This document shows positions 1 through 6,754 of a DNA stretch of 6,969 nt, piece by piece. The notes beneath the pieces are model-generated. The model worked only from the letters and a program-made list of their open reading frames with translations, searched no databases and was not told the DNA's origin. Location: contig JAAYGZ010000158.1 of assembly GCA_012727515.1 (NCBI GenBank), positions 1 through 6,969 of the forward strand, read 5' to 3'. Position numbers and translations under genes: made by a program. Position 1 is the stretch's first letter. Every line of letters starts with the position of its first letter. Source of the stretch: Desulfovibrionales bacterium. Its GTDB lineage: Bacteria; Desulfobacterota; Desulfovibrionia; Desulfovibrionales; Desulfomicrobiaceae.

Positions 1-3000
1 CTTATTACCATGACGCCCTGCCATCTTGTCACCGACATTGAGCTTGCGCTTAACCGCCACATAAACCTTGGCCATCTTGATCACGCCCGGAGGCAAATCA
101 TCACCCTCTGTAACCTTGCCGCGCTTAGACTCATATACATCTTTAATAAATTTAACTTGCAGGTCATAGAGGTCAATACACTGTTTTACCGCTTCATTGA
201 CCTCTTTAGCCGCAAAAACTCCAGCCAGCTTCTTGATCGGCAATTCAGCCAGCACATCTTCGCGCATAGGCTGGTTAGCTTCCAGCAACACCTCGCCCTT
301 GCGCTTACCCATCAAAGATTTGGCTATGCTTTTACCTTTGCACTCTGCCCATATCTTTCGGCGAGTTGCCTCTGTCAGGGCTGTAATATGTTGACCTTCA
401 CGTTGATCAATGCGTTCCAGTTCAGCATTTTCAATGGCCAGCGTGCGCTCATCTTTTTCTCCGGAACGGCGATTAAAGACCTTTACGTCAATGACAGTCC
501 CTTCAATTCCTGGTGGAACTTTCAGGGATGAATTCTTTACGTCGCGTGCCTTGTCGCCAAAAATAGCCCGCAACAAGCGCTCTTCAGGCGTAAGCTGGGT
601 TTCGCCCTTGGGTGTAATCTTGCCCACCAGAATATCATCCGGCTTCACATGCGCGCCAATACGGATAATGCCACTTTCGTCCAGATTACGCAGCAACTCT
701 TCGCCAACATTGGGAATATCTCGTGTCACCTCTTCAGGGCCTAATTTGGTATCGCGGGCAAAAACGTCAAATTCCTCAATATGAATAGAGGTATAGACAT
801 CTTCCTTTACCATACGCTCAGAAATAAGGATAGAGTCCTCGTAGTTATACCCACACCAGGGCATAAAAGCGACCAGGAGGTTTTTACCCAGCGCAAGCTC
901 ACCGTCCCGAATGGCCGGTCCATCTGCAAGCACAGCTCCCTTCTTGACTAGATCACCGATCTGTACGCGAGGTTTTTGTCCGAAGCAGCTGTTTTGATTG
1001 GATTTATGAAATTTCTGCAAATCATAAAACTTCACTCCGCCAGATTCCGGATACAGGCCTTCCCCATACGAAATTATGACCCGATCAGCGTCCACGTACA
1101 TAATTTCGCCATCGCCTTCAGCCAGCAAACAGCTCCCTGAATCCCGCGCCACAATGCCTTCAATTCCAGTTCCAATCAAAGGCTTCTCCGCAGCCAACAA
1201 AGGCACGGACTGGCGTTGCATATTTGAACCCATGAGTGCGCGGTTGGCGTCATCATGCTCTAAAAATGGAATAAGCGCAGAGGAAATCGATACGATTTGT
1301 CCTGGAGAAATATCCATCAAGGTTACTTCTTCGCGTGGAATAATAGCAAATTCACCTTCTTCCCGCGCTTCAACATGGGTGCTGGCAAAGCGCCGATCTT
1401 CTCCGATCAATGCATTGGCCTGAGCAATAATATGTCCTGTTTCTGTTGAAGCCTCCATATATTGGATTTCATCAGTCACATATCCATCGCGAACAACCCG
1501 ATATGGAGTTTCAATAAATCCATAATCATTCACCACACTATGCGTGGTCAGAGAAACAATAAGACCGATATTAGGTCCTTCTGGAGTTTCAATGGGACAG
1601 ATACGTCCATAGTGGCTTAAATGCACGTCACGGACTTCAAAGCCTGCTCGTTCACGGGTTAAACCGCAGGGCCCCAGGGCTGACAAACGGCGCTTATGCG
1701 TGACTTCAGATAATGGATTTGTCTGATCCATAAACTGCGATAACTGCGATGTACCAAAAAACTCTTTAAGGACCGCTGTAACTGGCTTGGGATTAACCAG
1801 GTCATGCGGCATAAGTGTTGCCACTTCCTGCAAGCTCATGCGTTCTTTAATGGCCCGTTCCATGCGCACCAGGCCAATGCGATACTGATTTTCAACCAGC
1901 TCACCCACTGGACGCACACGCCGGTTGCCCAGATGATCTATATCATCTGCCGGGCCATGCGTATCCTTCAAATGCATCAATTTTTTTATGGATCGAAAAA
2001 TATCTTCATTGGAAAGCGTACGATGGTCTATGGGCAGCTCTAAGCCCAAGCGGGCATTGAGCTTGTAGCGTCCCACCGGAGATAAGTCATAGTAATCAGG
2101 GTTGCGAAATAAATTATCAAAAAAAGTAGCAGAAATTTCAGGAGTAGGAGGAGAGCTTGGACGCAAACGCTTATAAATATCAATTTGCGCACTTTCCATA
2201 TCCTCTGATTTATCCAAAGCCAGTGTATCGCGCATGGAGGAAGAAACTTCTGCTCCAGAGGTAAAAATAGCCTGCAAAGCAGTGATGCCTGCTGCAATAC
2301 ATTTTTCAACAACAGCAGCAGCAAAAGGATCTCCAGCCCGGGCAATAACCTCGCCCGTAGTCCCGTCAACCACATCCTGAGCTGCAAATTCTGTTTCCAG
2401 ACTTTCGGGACGCACTTCGTAAAAGCTGACGCCAGCTTTGAGCATTCGCTTCCACATGCCCTTGGTCAGTGGCTTACCAGCTGCAACAACAATTGCTCCA
2501 TCAGGAGCAACAATATCCGCATAGGCTGTTTCCTTGCGAAAGTTATATTCTTCTACTTTGCGCAACACCTTGCCGTCCTCAAGATGAAATGTCTCGGGGC
2601 GGTAATAATAGCTCAGAATATCATCAGTGCTCATGCCCATTGCCTTTAACAAAATTGTTGCCGGCATTTTTCGACGACGGTCTATACGCACATAGAGTAT
2701 ATCTTTATGGTCAAAATCAAAATCAAGCCACGAGCCGCGCATAGGAATAATACGGCTGCTATATAAAATTTTGTGACTGGAGTGGGTCTTACCGGAATCA
2801 TGCTCAAAAATGATTCCAGGAGAACGCTGGAGCTGGTTAACAATAACTCGCTCGGTTCCATTTATTAAAAAGGTTCCCTTGGAAGTAATCAGCGGAATAG
2901 TTCCAAAGTAAATATCCTGTTCTTTAATATCATGAATGGTCCGACTGCCAGAAACTTCATCCACATCATAGACTGCCAGGCGCACTTTAATGCGCAGCGG

Positions 3001-3273
3001 TGCTTCAAAGGTTAAACCTTTGGCAATGCACTCATCGACATCATATTTGGGCTGGCCGATGTCATAACTGACATACTCTAATGTAGCAGTTTTGTTGAAG
3101 TCATGAATCGGAAACACAGAACGAAACACACCTTCAAGTCCAACGTCTGTGCGCATACTTGGAGACACATCTGTTTGGAGAAATTTGTCGTATGAATCGA
3201 GCTGTAAACGTAAAAGATGAGGGATATCAATGGATTCTTTGAATCGTCCAAAAGTCTTGATCAGTTTGTTCAT
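1..3273 (-). CDS. rpoB: DNA-directed RNA polymerase subunit beta, 5' part (1091 codons, runs off the window)
   Basis: Beta subunit of RNA polymerase, forming one side of the active-site cleft and the rifampicin pocket. The frame is open from ATG at 3273 (GAGGGG Shine-Dalgarno, 5-base spacer) to base 1 with no stop; I checked it triplet by triplet. Landmarks: [13 protein letters not shown] near residues 133-145; the rifampicin cluster at 507-538, numbered as in E. coli (Q513, D516, H526, R529, S531 and L533 all wild type, so sensitivity is predicted); [13 protein letters not shown] at 559-571; the [13 protein letters not shown] active-site segment with E812/D813; and [11 protein letters not shown] ending at residue 1091, where the window stops. 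Position 1083 corresponds to E. coli K1065, so about 18 extra residues accumulate. Regions matching both E. coli dispensable inserts (about 230-345 and 935-1060) are present. About 270 C-terminal residues are missing; rpoC would be expected next. Oddities: Cys at 536 and Leu at 552 in very conserved motifs (see findings). Confidence 0.99.
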   Translation of the reverse strand, partial: MNKLIKTFGRFKESIDIPHLLRLQLDSYDKFLQTDVSPSMRTDVGLEGVFRSVFPIHDFNKTATLEYVSYDIGQPKYDVDECIAKGLTFEAPLRIKVRLAVYDVDEVSGSRTIHDIKEQDIYFGTIPLITSKGTFLINGTERVIVNQLQRSPGIIFEHDSGKTHSSHKILYSSRIIPMRGSWLDFDFDHKDILYVRIDRRRKMPATILLKAMGMSTDDILSYYYRPETFHLEDGKVLRKVEEYNFRKETAYADIVAPDGAIVVAAGKPLTKGMWKRMLKAGVSFYEVRPESLETEFAAQDVVDGTTGEVIARAGDPFAAAVVEKCIAAGITALQAIFTSGAEVSSSMRDTLALDKSEDMESAQIDIYKRLRPSSPPTPEISATFFDNLFRNPDYYDLSPVGRYKLNARLGLELPIDHRTLSNEDIFRSIKKLMHLKDTHGPADDIDHLGNRRVRPVGELVENQYRIGLVRMERAIKERMSLQEVATLMPHDLVNPKPVTAVLKEFFGTSQLSQFMDQTNPLSEVTHKRRLSALGPCGLTRERAGFEVRDVHLSHYGRICPIETPEGPNIGLIVSLTTHSVVNDYGFIETPYRVVRDGYVTDEIQYMEASTETGHIIAQANALIGEDRRFASTHVEAREEGEFAIIPREEVTLMDISPGQIVSISSALIPFLEHDDANRALMGSNMQRQSVPLLAAEKPLIGTGIEGIVARDSGSCLLAEGDGEIMYVDADRVIISYGEGLYPESGGVKFYDLQKFHKSNQNSCFGQKPRVQIGDLVKKGAVLADGPAIRDGELALGKNLLVAFMPWCGYNYEDSILISERMVKEDVYTSIHIEEFDVFARDTKLGPEEVTRDIPNVGEELLRNLDESGIIRIGAHVKPDDILVGKITPKGETQLTPEERLLRAIFGDKARDVKNSSLKVPPGIEGTVIDVKVFNRRSGEKDERTLAIENAELERIDQREGQHITALTEATRRKIWAECKGKSIAKSLMGKRKGEVLLEANQPMREDVLAELPIKKLAGVFAAKEVNEAVKQCIDLYDLQVKFIKDVYESKRGKVTEGDDLPPGVIKMAKVYVAVKRKLNVGDKMAGRHGNK

Positions 3274-3278
3274 CGTTT

Positions 3279-3284
3279 CCCCTC
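3279..3284 (-). promoter_or_regulatory. Shine-Dalgarno site of rpoB
   Basis: The minus strand reads GAGGGG followed by five bases and the ATG at 3273. This fixes the rpoB start and gives an N-terminus beginning [11 protein letters not shown]. No competing in-frame start has a comparable site. Confidence 0.8.
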
Positions 3285-3319
3285 AGGAAATGGGCGGTTG
3301 CTGGGCGGGCAAGGTGTAA

Positions 3320-3343
3320 GCTATAAAATCAAAATCTTATAGC
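3320..3343 (-). promoter_or_regulatory. Stem-loop in the rpoB 5' leader
   Basis: The transcript can form a continuous 10-bp stem (GCUAUAAGAU with AUUUUAUAGC, one G·U pair) closed by a UUUG tetraloop, 47 bases upstream of the rpoB start. No U-run follows on the minus strand (UUACACC comes next), so it does not look like an intrinsic terminator. It could be an RNase III or leader-processing hairpin. It overlaps the -10 of a weak promoter-like pair. The pairing is seen directly; the role is inferred. Confidence 0.55.
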
Positions 3344-3364
3344 GTTTTAGAAGGATAAGCGCAA
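3336..3364 (-). promoter_or_regulatory. Weak candidate internal promoter for rpoB
   Basis: The minus strand carries TTGCGC (3359-3364), a 17-base spacer and TATAAG (3336-3341). The -10 matches the sigma-70 consensus at five of six bases, but the -35 at only three. An internal promoter ahead of rpoBC would fit the position, but such a match is common by chance in AT-rich intergenic DNA and the -10 lies within a stem-loop. Low confidence. Confidence 0.2.
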
Positions 3365-3391
3365 AACTCGTATAAAAGACGTTAAAATTCA

Positions 3392-3429
3392 TAAAGAGTG
3401 TAAGAGATAATTATCCCTTACACTCTTTA
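3392..3429 (-). terminator. Long hairpin between rplL and rpoB (attenuator or processing site)
   Basis: In the minus-strand transcript, positions 3429-3413 pair with 3408-3392 in a 17-bp stem containing one G·U pair and closed by an AAUU loop, starting 24 bases after the rplL stop. The 3' arm ends in CUUUA and is followed by UGAAUUUUAACG, an imperfect U tract. This suits partial termination better than full termination, or a double-stranded RNase III target. In E. coli the rplL-rpoB gap holds both an attenuator and an RNase III site, which lower rpoBC expression relative to the ribosomal genes. That parallel is established knowledge; the role here is inferred. On the plus strand no T-run follows the repeat. 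Confidence 0.65.
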
Positions 3430-3453
3430 GATTAAAGACAAAAATGTATGGAG

Positions 3454-3840
3454 TTACTTAATTTCAACCTTGGCACCAGCCTCTTCAAGCTGCTTCTTGG
3501 CATCGTTAGCGGCATCCTTGGAAACAGCCTCCTGAATCACAGAAGGAGTCTCATCTACCTTGGCTTTTGCTTCCTTCAGTCCAAGACTGGTCAGCGCACG
3601 CACGACTTTGATGACACCAATCTTATTTGCGCCTGCTTCTTTCAGCACAACATCAAATTCAGTCTTTTCCTCTTCAGCAGATTCAGCAGCGGCAGCAGGA
3701 GCGGCAGCAGCAAAAGCAGCCACAGGAGCTGCAGCAGAAACACCAAACTTCTCTTCCAGTTCTTTAATAAGAGTGGACAACTCCAACACTGTCATGTTGG
3801 CAATAAATTCGACAACTTGTTCTTTAGTAATATCAGCCAT
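3454..3840 (-). CDS. rplL: 50S ribosomal protein L7/L12
   Basis: The multicopy stalk protein that recruits and stimulates translational GTPases such as EF-Tu and EF-G. It has 128 residues, the usual length being about 120-130. Residues 1-32 form the helical dimerisation domain that binds L10. Residues 36-58 are the flexible hinge, very rich in Ala with some Pro. Residues 59-128 form the globular factor-binding domain, including [20 protein letters not shown] and a second conserved stretch around 88-98. The stop is TAA. It follows rplJ by 30 bases and has the best Shine-Dalgarno in the window (AGGAGG, 5-base spacer), in keeping with L7/L12 being made in excess over L10. A long hairpin downstream separates it from rpoB. 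Confidence 0.99.
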   Translation of the reverse strand: MADITKEQVVEFIANMTVLELSTLIKELEEKFGVSAAAPVAAFAAAAPAAAAESAEEEKTEFDVVLKEAGANKIGVIKVVRALTSLGLKEAKAKVDETPSVIQEAVSKDAANDAKKQLEEAGAKVEIK

Positions 3841-3845
3841 TTGAT

Positions 3846-3851
3846 CCTCCT
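3846..3851 (-). promoter_or_regulatory. Strong Shine-Dalgarno of rplL
   Basis: AGGAGG sits five bases before the rplL ATG, in the minus-strand context TTAGGAGGATCAA. It is stronger than the sites of the neighbouring genes, which fits the need for several L7/L12 copies per L10. Confidence 0.9.
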
Positions 3852-3870
3852 AAAATAGTAAACTTTGGGC

Positions 3871-4389
3871 TCATTCTTCTTGTTTGTCTTTCAGGGCAGT
3901 CAGTACATTGACCAGGCCCCGAATTACATTTGCAAAAAGCGATACAAAATTCTGCGGTACAGCATTCATGGTACCCAGCAAGCTGCCCAAGAGCTGCTCG
4001 CGACCAGGCAGTTCAGAAAGGGCCTTAATAGAGGCTTCCTCTAAAAACGTACCATCCAGACTTGCATACCGAACAGAAAACTTGTCTGTCTTTTTTGCAA
4101 ATTCAACCAATACCTTTGCGGCAACCACAGGGTCATCGTAGCCAAACGCCACAGCACAATTGTACTTAAGATGACTACCAAGTACCTCATGTGGTCCTTC
4201 TTCAAAAGCTTTGCGGGCCAAGGTGTTCTTCACAACCTGATAGTCACATCCAGAAGCATGAAGCTTAGAACGCAACGGGGTGAGGTCAGACACTTTCAAC
4301 CCTTGGAAGTCAGTGACAATGGCAATACTTGCCTTGTCCGCTTTCTCTTTCAAGCTTTCGATGATTTTTGCTTTTTCTGCCTTATTCAC
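3871..4389 (-). CDS. rplJ: 50S ribosomal protein L10
   Basis: Stalk base protein that binds the 23S GTPase-associated region and carries L7/L12 dimers on its C-terminal helix. It has 172 residues, typical for bacteria. The N-terminal RNA-binding domain begins MNKAEKAKIIESLKEKADKA and includes FQGLKVSDLTPLR (28-40) and VVKNTLARKAF (52-62). The C-terminal helix around 145-170 (FVSLFANVIRGLVNVLTAL) is the L12-binding spine. The start is GTG at 4389, supported by AGAGG five bases upstream; the ATG at 4402 is out of frame. In E. coli, L10 complexed with L12 binds its own mRNA leader and represses rplJ-rplL translation. A foldable leader is present here at about 4414-4475. The stop is TGA. Confidence 0.99.
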   Translation of the reverse strand: MNKAEKAKIIESLKEKADKASIAIVTDFQGLKVSDLTPLRSKLHASGCDYQVVKNTLARKAFEEGPHEVLGSHLKYNCAVAFGYDDPVVAAKVLVEFAKKTDKFSVRYASLDGTFLEEASIKALSELPGREQLLGSLLGTMNAVPQNFVSLFANVIRGLVNVLTALKDKQEE

Positions 4390-4394
4390 ACTTA

Positions 4395-4399
4395 CCTCT
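4395..4399 (-). promoter_or_regulatory. Shine-Dalgarno deciding the rplJ GTG start
   Basis: AGAGG on the minus strand lies five bases upstream of GTG at 4389. It supports this non-ATG start; no in-frame ATG lies nearby. Confidence 0.75.
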
Positions 4400-4413
4400 C
4401 ATAGCTAGGCAGA

Positions 4414-4475
4414 ATGAGCCAAAGCCGTCTCTGCAGGAGATTAAGGATATACTCCACCTGCCTTCTCTGACTCAT
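4414..4475 (-). promoter_or_regulatory. Probable L10 autoregulatory mRNA leader
   Basis: The 103-base gap between rplA and rplJ can fold as follows in the transcript. AUGAGUCA (4475-4468) pairs with UGGCUCAU (4421-4414) in an 8-bp basal stem. GCAGG (4461-4457) pairs with CCUGC (4437-4433) in an apical stem. A large asymmetric, purine-rich internal loop separates them (GAGAAG opposite AGAGACGGCUU). A basal stem, bulged purine-rich loop and apical hairpin just upstream of rplJ match the general design of the known L10 leader, bound by L10(L12)4. The pairings are seen by eye. The match to the family was not scored with a covariance model. Confidence 0.55.
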
Positions 4476-4492
4476 CTACGTTGTCAAAAAAC

Positions 4493-5197
4493 TTAGTCGC
4501 CCGCCTTGCGCAAACTTGTGGCATCCACTTTAATGCCAGGGCCCATAGTCGAGGACAGAGAGATAGCCTTTACATAGGTTCCTTTGGCAGTAGATGGCTT
4601 GAGCTTAATCAGCGCATCCATCACTGCACGCAAGTTACCAAGTAACTTTTCACTCCCAAAGGAAATTTTACCCAAGGGCGCATGAATAATTCCGGCTTTG
4701 TCCACACGAAACTCCACCTTGCCAGCCAGCAATTCTTTAATCGCTGTCTCCAGATACGGAGTAACGGTTCCAGTCTTGGCGTTGGGCATCAGTCCACGAG
4801 GGCCGAGAATTTTTCCAATTTTTCCAACATGACCCATCATGTCAGGAGTTGCCACAGCGCTGTCAAACTCAAGCCAGCCGCCCTTAATTCTTTCAACCAA
4901 ATCATCGCCGCCTGCTTCGATGGCCCCGGCATTACGAGCTTTTTCTTCATTCTCGCCCTTGCAGAAAGCCACAACTCGTACTGTTTTACCTAATCCATGT
5001 GGCATAGAAACAGCACCGCGAACCATTTGGTCAGAATACTTTGGGTTGACGCCGAGATTAACAGCCACATCAACTGTCTCATCAAACTTGGCATATGAGC
5101 TCTTGAGAACCAACTCCATCGCTTCAGCCACATCATACATTTTGAGACGTTCAATAGCCTCAGATGCTTTCTGAAATTTTTTACTGTGCTTAGGCAT
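4493..5197 (-). CDS. rplA: 50S ribosomal protein L1
   Basis: Forms the mobile L1 stalk that contacts the E-site tRNA; in many bacteria it also represses the L11-L1 mRNA. It has 234 residues, the standard length. It begins [19 protein letters not shown]. The first and last thirds form domain I and the middle forms domain II. The conserved signature lies near 112-144, with [20 protein letters not shown] then [10 protein letters not shown]. The C-terminus includes [14 protein letters not shown] at 5197 is preceded by GGGAGAG eight bases away. That site abuts the rplK stop, so translation of the pair is probably coupled. The stop is TAA. Confidence 0.99.
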   Translation of the reverse strand: MPKHSKKFQKASEAIERLKMYDVAEAMELVLKSSYAKFDETVDVAVNLGVNPKYSDQMVRGAVSMPHGLGKTVRVVAFCKGENEEKARNAGAIEAGGDDLVERIKGGWLEFDSAVATPDMMGHVGKIGKILGPRGLMPNAKTGTVTPYLETAIKELLAGKVEFRVDKAGIIHAPLGKISFGSEKLLGNLRAVMDALIKLKPSTAKGTYVKAISLSSTMGPGIKVDATSLRKAGD

Positions 5198-5212
5198 AGA
5201 TTGTTCTCTCCC

Positions 5213-5635
5213 TTATTCCACTTCAATGCCCATACTGCGCGCAGTTCCAATAATTGTCTTGCACGCAGCAGGAAGATCATATGCCGACAAATCCGGCGTT
5301 TTAATTTTGGCAATTTCTTCGACTTGTGCCATAGTTATTTTGCCAACTTTCTTTTTGTTTGGCTCACCAGATCCCTTTTGCAGTTTTGCCGCTTTAACCA
5401 GGAGCACTGCTGCTGGTGGGGTCTTGGTGATAAAGGTAAAAGACCTGTCCTGAAAAACAGTAATTTCTACAGGAATGATCATCCCTTTTTCGTTTTGCGT
5501 TTTTGCGTTATACGCTTTGCAAAACTCCATAATATTCACACCATGTTGACCCAGAGCCGGACCCACTGGCGGTGAAGGATTTGCTGCCCCCGCAGGAAGT
5601 TGCAGCTTAATAATTGCAGTTACTTTTTTGGCCAT
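5213..5635 (-). CDS. rplK: 50S ribosomal protein L11
   Basis: Binds the 23S GTPase-associated centre (thiostrepton/micrococcin site) next to L10 and the L12 stalk; it is needed for factor function and, in many bacteria, for RelA activation. It has 140 residues, close to the usual 140-144. The N-terminal domain carries the proline-rich segment [16 protein letters not shown] (19-34). The linker is near 70-75 (TKTPPA). The C-terminal RNA-binding domain contains KKKVGKIT and ends with [15 protein letters not shown], which fits the family signature. ATG at 5635 has GAGGGAG upstream. It lies 26 bases after nusG and 15 bases before rplA. The stop is TAA. Confidence 0.99.
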   Translation of the reverse strand: MAKKVTAIIKLQLPAGAANPSPPVGPALGQHGVNIMEFCKAYNAKTQNEKGMIIPVEITVFQDRSFTFITKTPPAAVLLVKAAKLQKGSGEPNKKKVGKITMAQVEEIAKIKTPDLSAYDLPAACKTIIGTARSMGIEVE

Positions 5636-5661
5636 AACGCTCCCTCGTCATCTCAATATTA

Positions 5662-6204
5662 TCAGCCCTTGGTCACTTGAACGAAATCAAGCTCTACAGG
5701 TGTTTGTCGTCCAAAAATAGATACAGATACCTTTAACTTCCCTTTATCGTAATTTACATCTTCAACAGTAGCATTAAAATTTGCAAAGGGACCGTCTATT
5801 ACTCGTACGTCATCACCACGCTCAAAATGAAATTTTGGACGGGGCTGTTCTTTTCGTGTCTCAATCGTGGAAATGATCCGCTCTGCTTCGCGATCAGTCA
5901 AAGGAACTGGTCGATTTTTTCCCCCGATAAATCCAGTGACTTTGGGTATTGACTGAATCATATGCCATGACTCGTCTGTAAATACCATCTTAACCATTGC
6001 ATAACCGGGATAAAATTTGCGCGTGGAGGTTCTTTTCTGACCTTTAACCAGCTCCACGACTTTTTCCGTGGGAACGACCACGTCCTCGACAAGTTCTTTG
6101 GCCTGACCTGTACGGATCATTTCGCGAATAGTTTGCTCAACTCGCTGCTCAAAGCCTGAGTATGTGTGAATAATGTACCATCGTGCCTTACTTTCTTCTG
6201 TCAT
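5662..6204 (-). CDS. nusG: Transcription termination/antitermination factor NusG
   Basis: Elongation factor that binds RNA polymerase through its N-terminal domain and links it to Rho or ribosomal S10 through its KOW domain. With the start at ATG 6204 it has 180 residues, typical of the family. The NGN domain opens with [14 protein letters not shown] (9-22) and includes [10 protein letters not shown] (64-73) and VTGFIGG (89-95). The KOW domain begins near 128 ([16 protein letters not shown]) and continues through [18 protein letters not shown] at 6213, directly after the secE stop, is in frame and would add three residues. I prefer the ATG because AGGTG (6211-6215) sits six bases before it and contains that GTG. 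The stop is TGA. Confidence 0.98.
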   Translation of the reverse strand: MTEESKARWYIIHTYSGFEQRVEQTIREMIRTGQAKELVEDVVVPTEKVVELVKGQKRTSTRKFYPGYAMVKMVFTDESWHMIQSIPKVTGFIGGKNRPVPLTDREAERIISTIETRKEQPRPKFHFERGDDVRVIDGPFANFNATVEDVNYDKGKLKVSVSIFGRQTPVELDFVQVTKG

Positions 6205-6210
6205 TCTGTT

Positions 6211-6215
6211 CACCT
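6211..6215 (-). promoter_or_regulatory. Shine-Dalgarno deciding the nusG start
   Basis: AGGTG overlaps the secE TAG stop and lies six bases from ATG 6204. It supports that ATG over the in-frame GTG at 6213, which is part of the Shine-Dalgarno itself. The overlap suggests secE-nusG translational coupling. Confidence 0.75.
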
Positions 6216-6447
6216 AAGAAAGCACAGCCGCTACTATTTTCGACAGCACAACATCCACGATGCCCAAAAAAAGAGCCATCACAACAACCAATAACAATAC
6301 AGCTGAACTCGTGCTGATGGTCTCTTCTTTGCCCGGCCAGACTACCTTCTTCAGCTCAGCCTTGGCCTGCTCAAAAAAAGCGCTCAACTCCTGCATCTTG
6401 CCCAGAAAACCTTGCGGCGCTGCTTCTGCTTCAGTTTGTTTTTTCAT
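6214..6447 (-). CDS. secE: Preprotein translocase subunit SecE
   Basis: Small essential subunit of the SecYEG channel in the inner membrane; it clamps SecY. It has 77 residues, the single-membrane-span form rather than the three-span E. coli form. Residues 1-14 are a polar, Glu/Gln-rich tail. Residues 15-35 form the amphipathic surface helix, leading into KKVVWPGKEET (33-43), the conserved SecE motif. One hydrophobic span covers about 49-75. The ATG at 6447 lies 20 bases after the encoded CCA end of tRNA-Trp. The Shine-Dalgarno is weak (GTGA, seven bases upstream). The stop is TAG and nusG follows directly. Confidence 0.97.
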   Translation of the reverse strand: MKKQTEAEAAPQGFLGKMQELSAFFEQAKAELKKVVWPGKEETISTSSAVLLLVVVMALFLGIVDVVLSKIVAAVLS

Positions 6448-6467
6448 TGATGTTTCACTAGTCGAAA

Positions 6468-6543
6468 TGGCAGGCCAGGAGGGATTCGAACCCCCAGCCC
6501 TCGGATTTGGAGTCCGATGCTCTACCGTTAGAGCTACTGGCCT
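6468..6543 (-). tRNA. trnW: tRNA-Trp (anticodon CCA)
   Basis: A complete 76-base cloverleaf on the minus strand. The acceptor stem pairs AGGCCAG with CUGGCCU (7 bp). The D stem is GCUC/GAGC with an 8-base loop. The anticodon stem is UCGGA/UCCGA with loop CUCCAAA, giving anticodon CCA at 6508-6510. The variable loop has 5 bases. The T arm is GGGGG-UUCGAAU-CCCUC with one G·U pair. The discriminator is G (6471), as expected for bacterial tRNA-Trp, and the CCA tail is genomically encoded (6470-6468). It lies between rpmG and secE and is probably excised from a shared transcript. Confidence 0.97.
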
Positions 6544-6562
6544 GCATGGTGGATTATTTCAA

Positions 6563-6589
6563 AGAGGGTACGCTTGCGCAGCACCCTCT
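6563..6589 (-). other. Stem-loop between rpmG and tRNA-Trp
   Basis: In the transcript AGAGGGU pairs with ACCCUCU (7 bp), with a 13-base interior that can add a small GC-GCAA-GC cap. It starts 14 bases after the rpmG stop and ends 19 bases before the tRNA. The bases after it are UUGAAAUAAUCC, a poor U tract. It is more likely an RNA-stability or processing hairpin, or a weak attenuator, than a full terminator. The pairing is seen; the role is inferred. Confidence 0.5.
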
Positions 6590-6602
6590 CCAAGAACCTT
6601 AC

Positions 6603-6752
6603 TTACTTGGACTCACGATGCGTGGTGTGCTTGCCACAGAAAGGACAGTACTTGCTCAACTCAAGTTTAGCGGTCGTGTTCTTCTTGTTTTTCTGGCTTG
6701 CGTAGTTTTTACGCTTACACTCTACACAGGAAAGTGCGATATTAATACGCAT
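6603..6752 (-). CDS. rpmG: 50S ribosomal protein L33 (zinc-ribbon type)
   Basis: Small protein of the large subunit near the E site. It has 49 residues, beginning [17 protein letters not shown] and ending THRESK with a TAA stop. Two CxxC pairs, CVEC (9-12) and CPFC (36-39), make this the four-cysteine zinc-binding form, as opposed to the zinc-independent paralogue some bacteria switch to when zinc is scarce. ATG at 6752 lies 2 bases after the tuf stop. Its Shine-Dalgarno (GTGGAG) lies inside the last tuf codons, so translation is probably coupled to tuf. Confidence 0.97.
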   Translation of the reverse strand: MRINIALSCVECKRKNYASQKNKKNTTAKLELSKYCPFCGKHTTHRESK

Positions 6753-6754
6753 AG

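Noticed and set aside
10..531. Plus-strand open frame of 173 codons
   Set aside because: It lies entirely antisense to rpoB, whose reading frame is continuous and strongly conserved here. The translation shows no recognisable domain; it is a shadow frame.
3666..3735. GCA/GCG-rich short repeat in rplL as a possible microsatellite or recombination site
   Set aside because: It encodes the normal alanine-rich hinge of L7/L12, which varies in length across bacteria and needs no further explanation.
3448..3858. Plus-strand open frame antisense to rplL
   Set aside because: It is the complement of L7/L12. The Ser/Gly-rich segment is the antisense of the alanine-rich hinge.
4382..4402. Six-codon ORF (ATG at 4402) overlapping the rplJ start, a possible leader peptide
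   Set aside because: There is no Shine-Dalgarno upstream of that ATG, it is out of frame with rplJ, and it overlaps rplJ's own ribosome site. Chance is sufficient.
4460..4487. TTGACA (4482-4487) after rplA as the -35 of a rplJL promoter
   Set aside because: The hexamer is perfect, but no -10-like hexamer occurs at 16-18 bases (AAGGCA at 17). The first TATA-like sequence is about 28 bases away.
4482..4510. T-run just after the rplA stop as a terminator
   Set aside because: No stable stem precedes it. The only hairpin upstream is about 3 bp (CGC/GCG), so it does not look like an intrinsic terminator.
5636..5661. L1-binding autoregulatory site in the nusG-rplK gap
   Set aside because: The gap has only 26 bases, including the rplK Shine-Dalgarno, and I could not make a convincing L1-type stem with its asymmetric loop. 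A site extending into the nusG end is not excluded.
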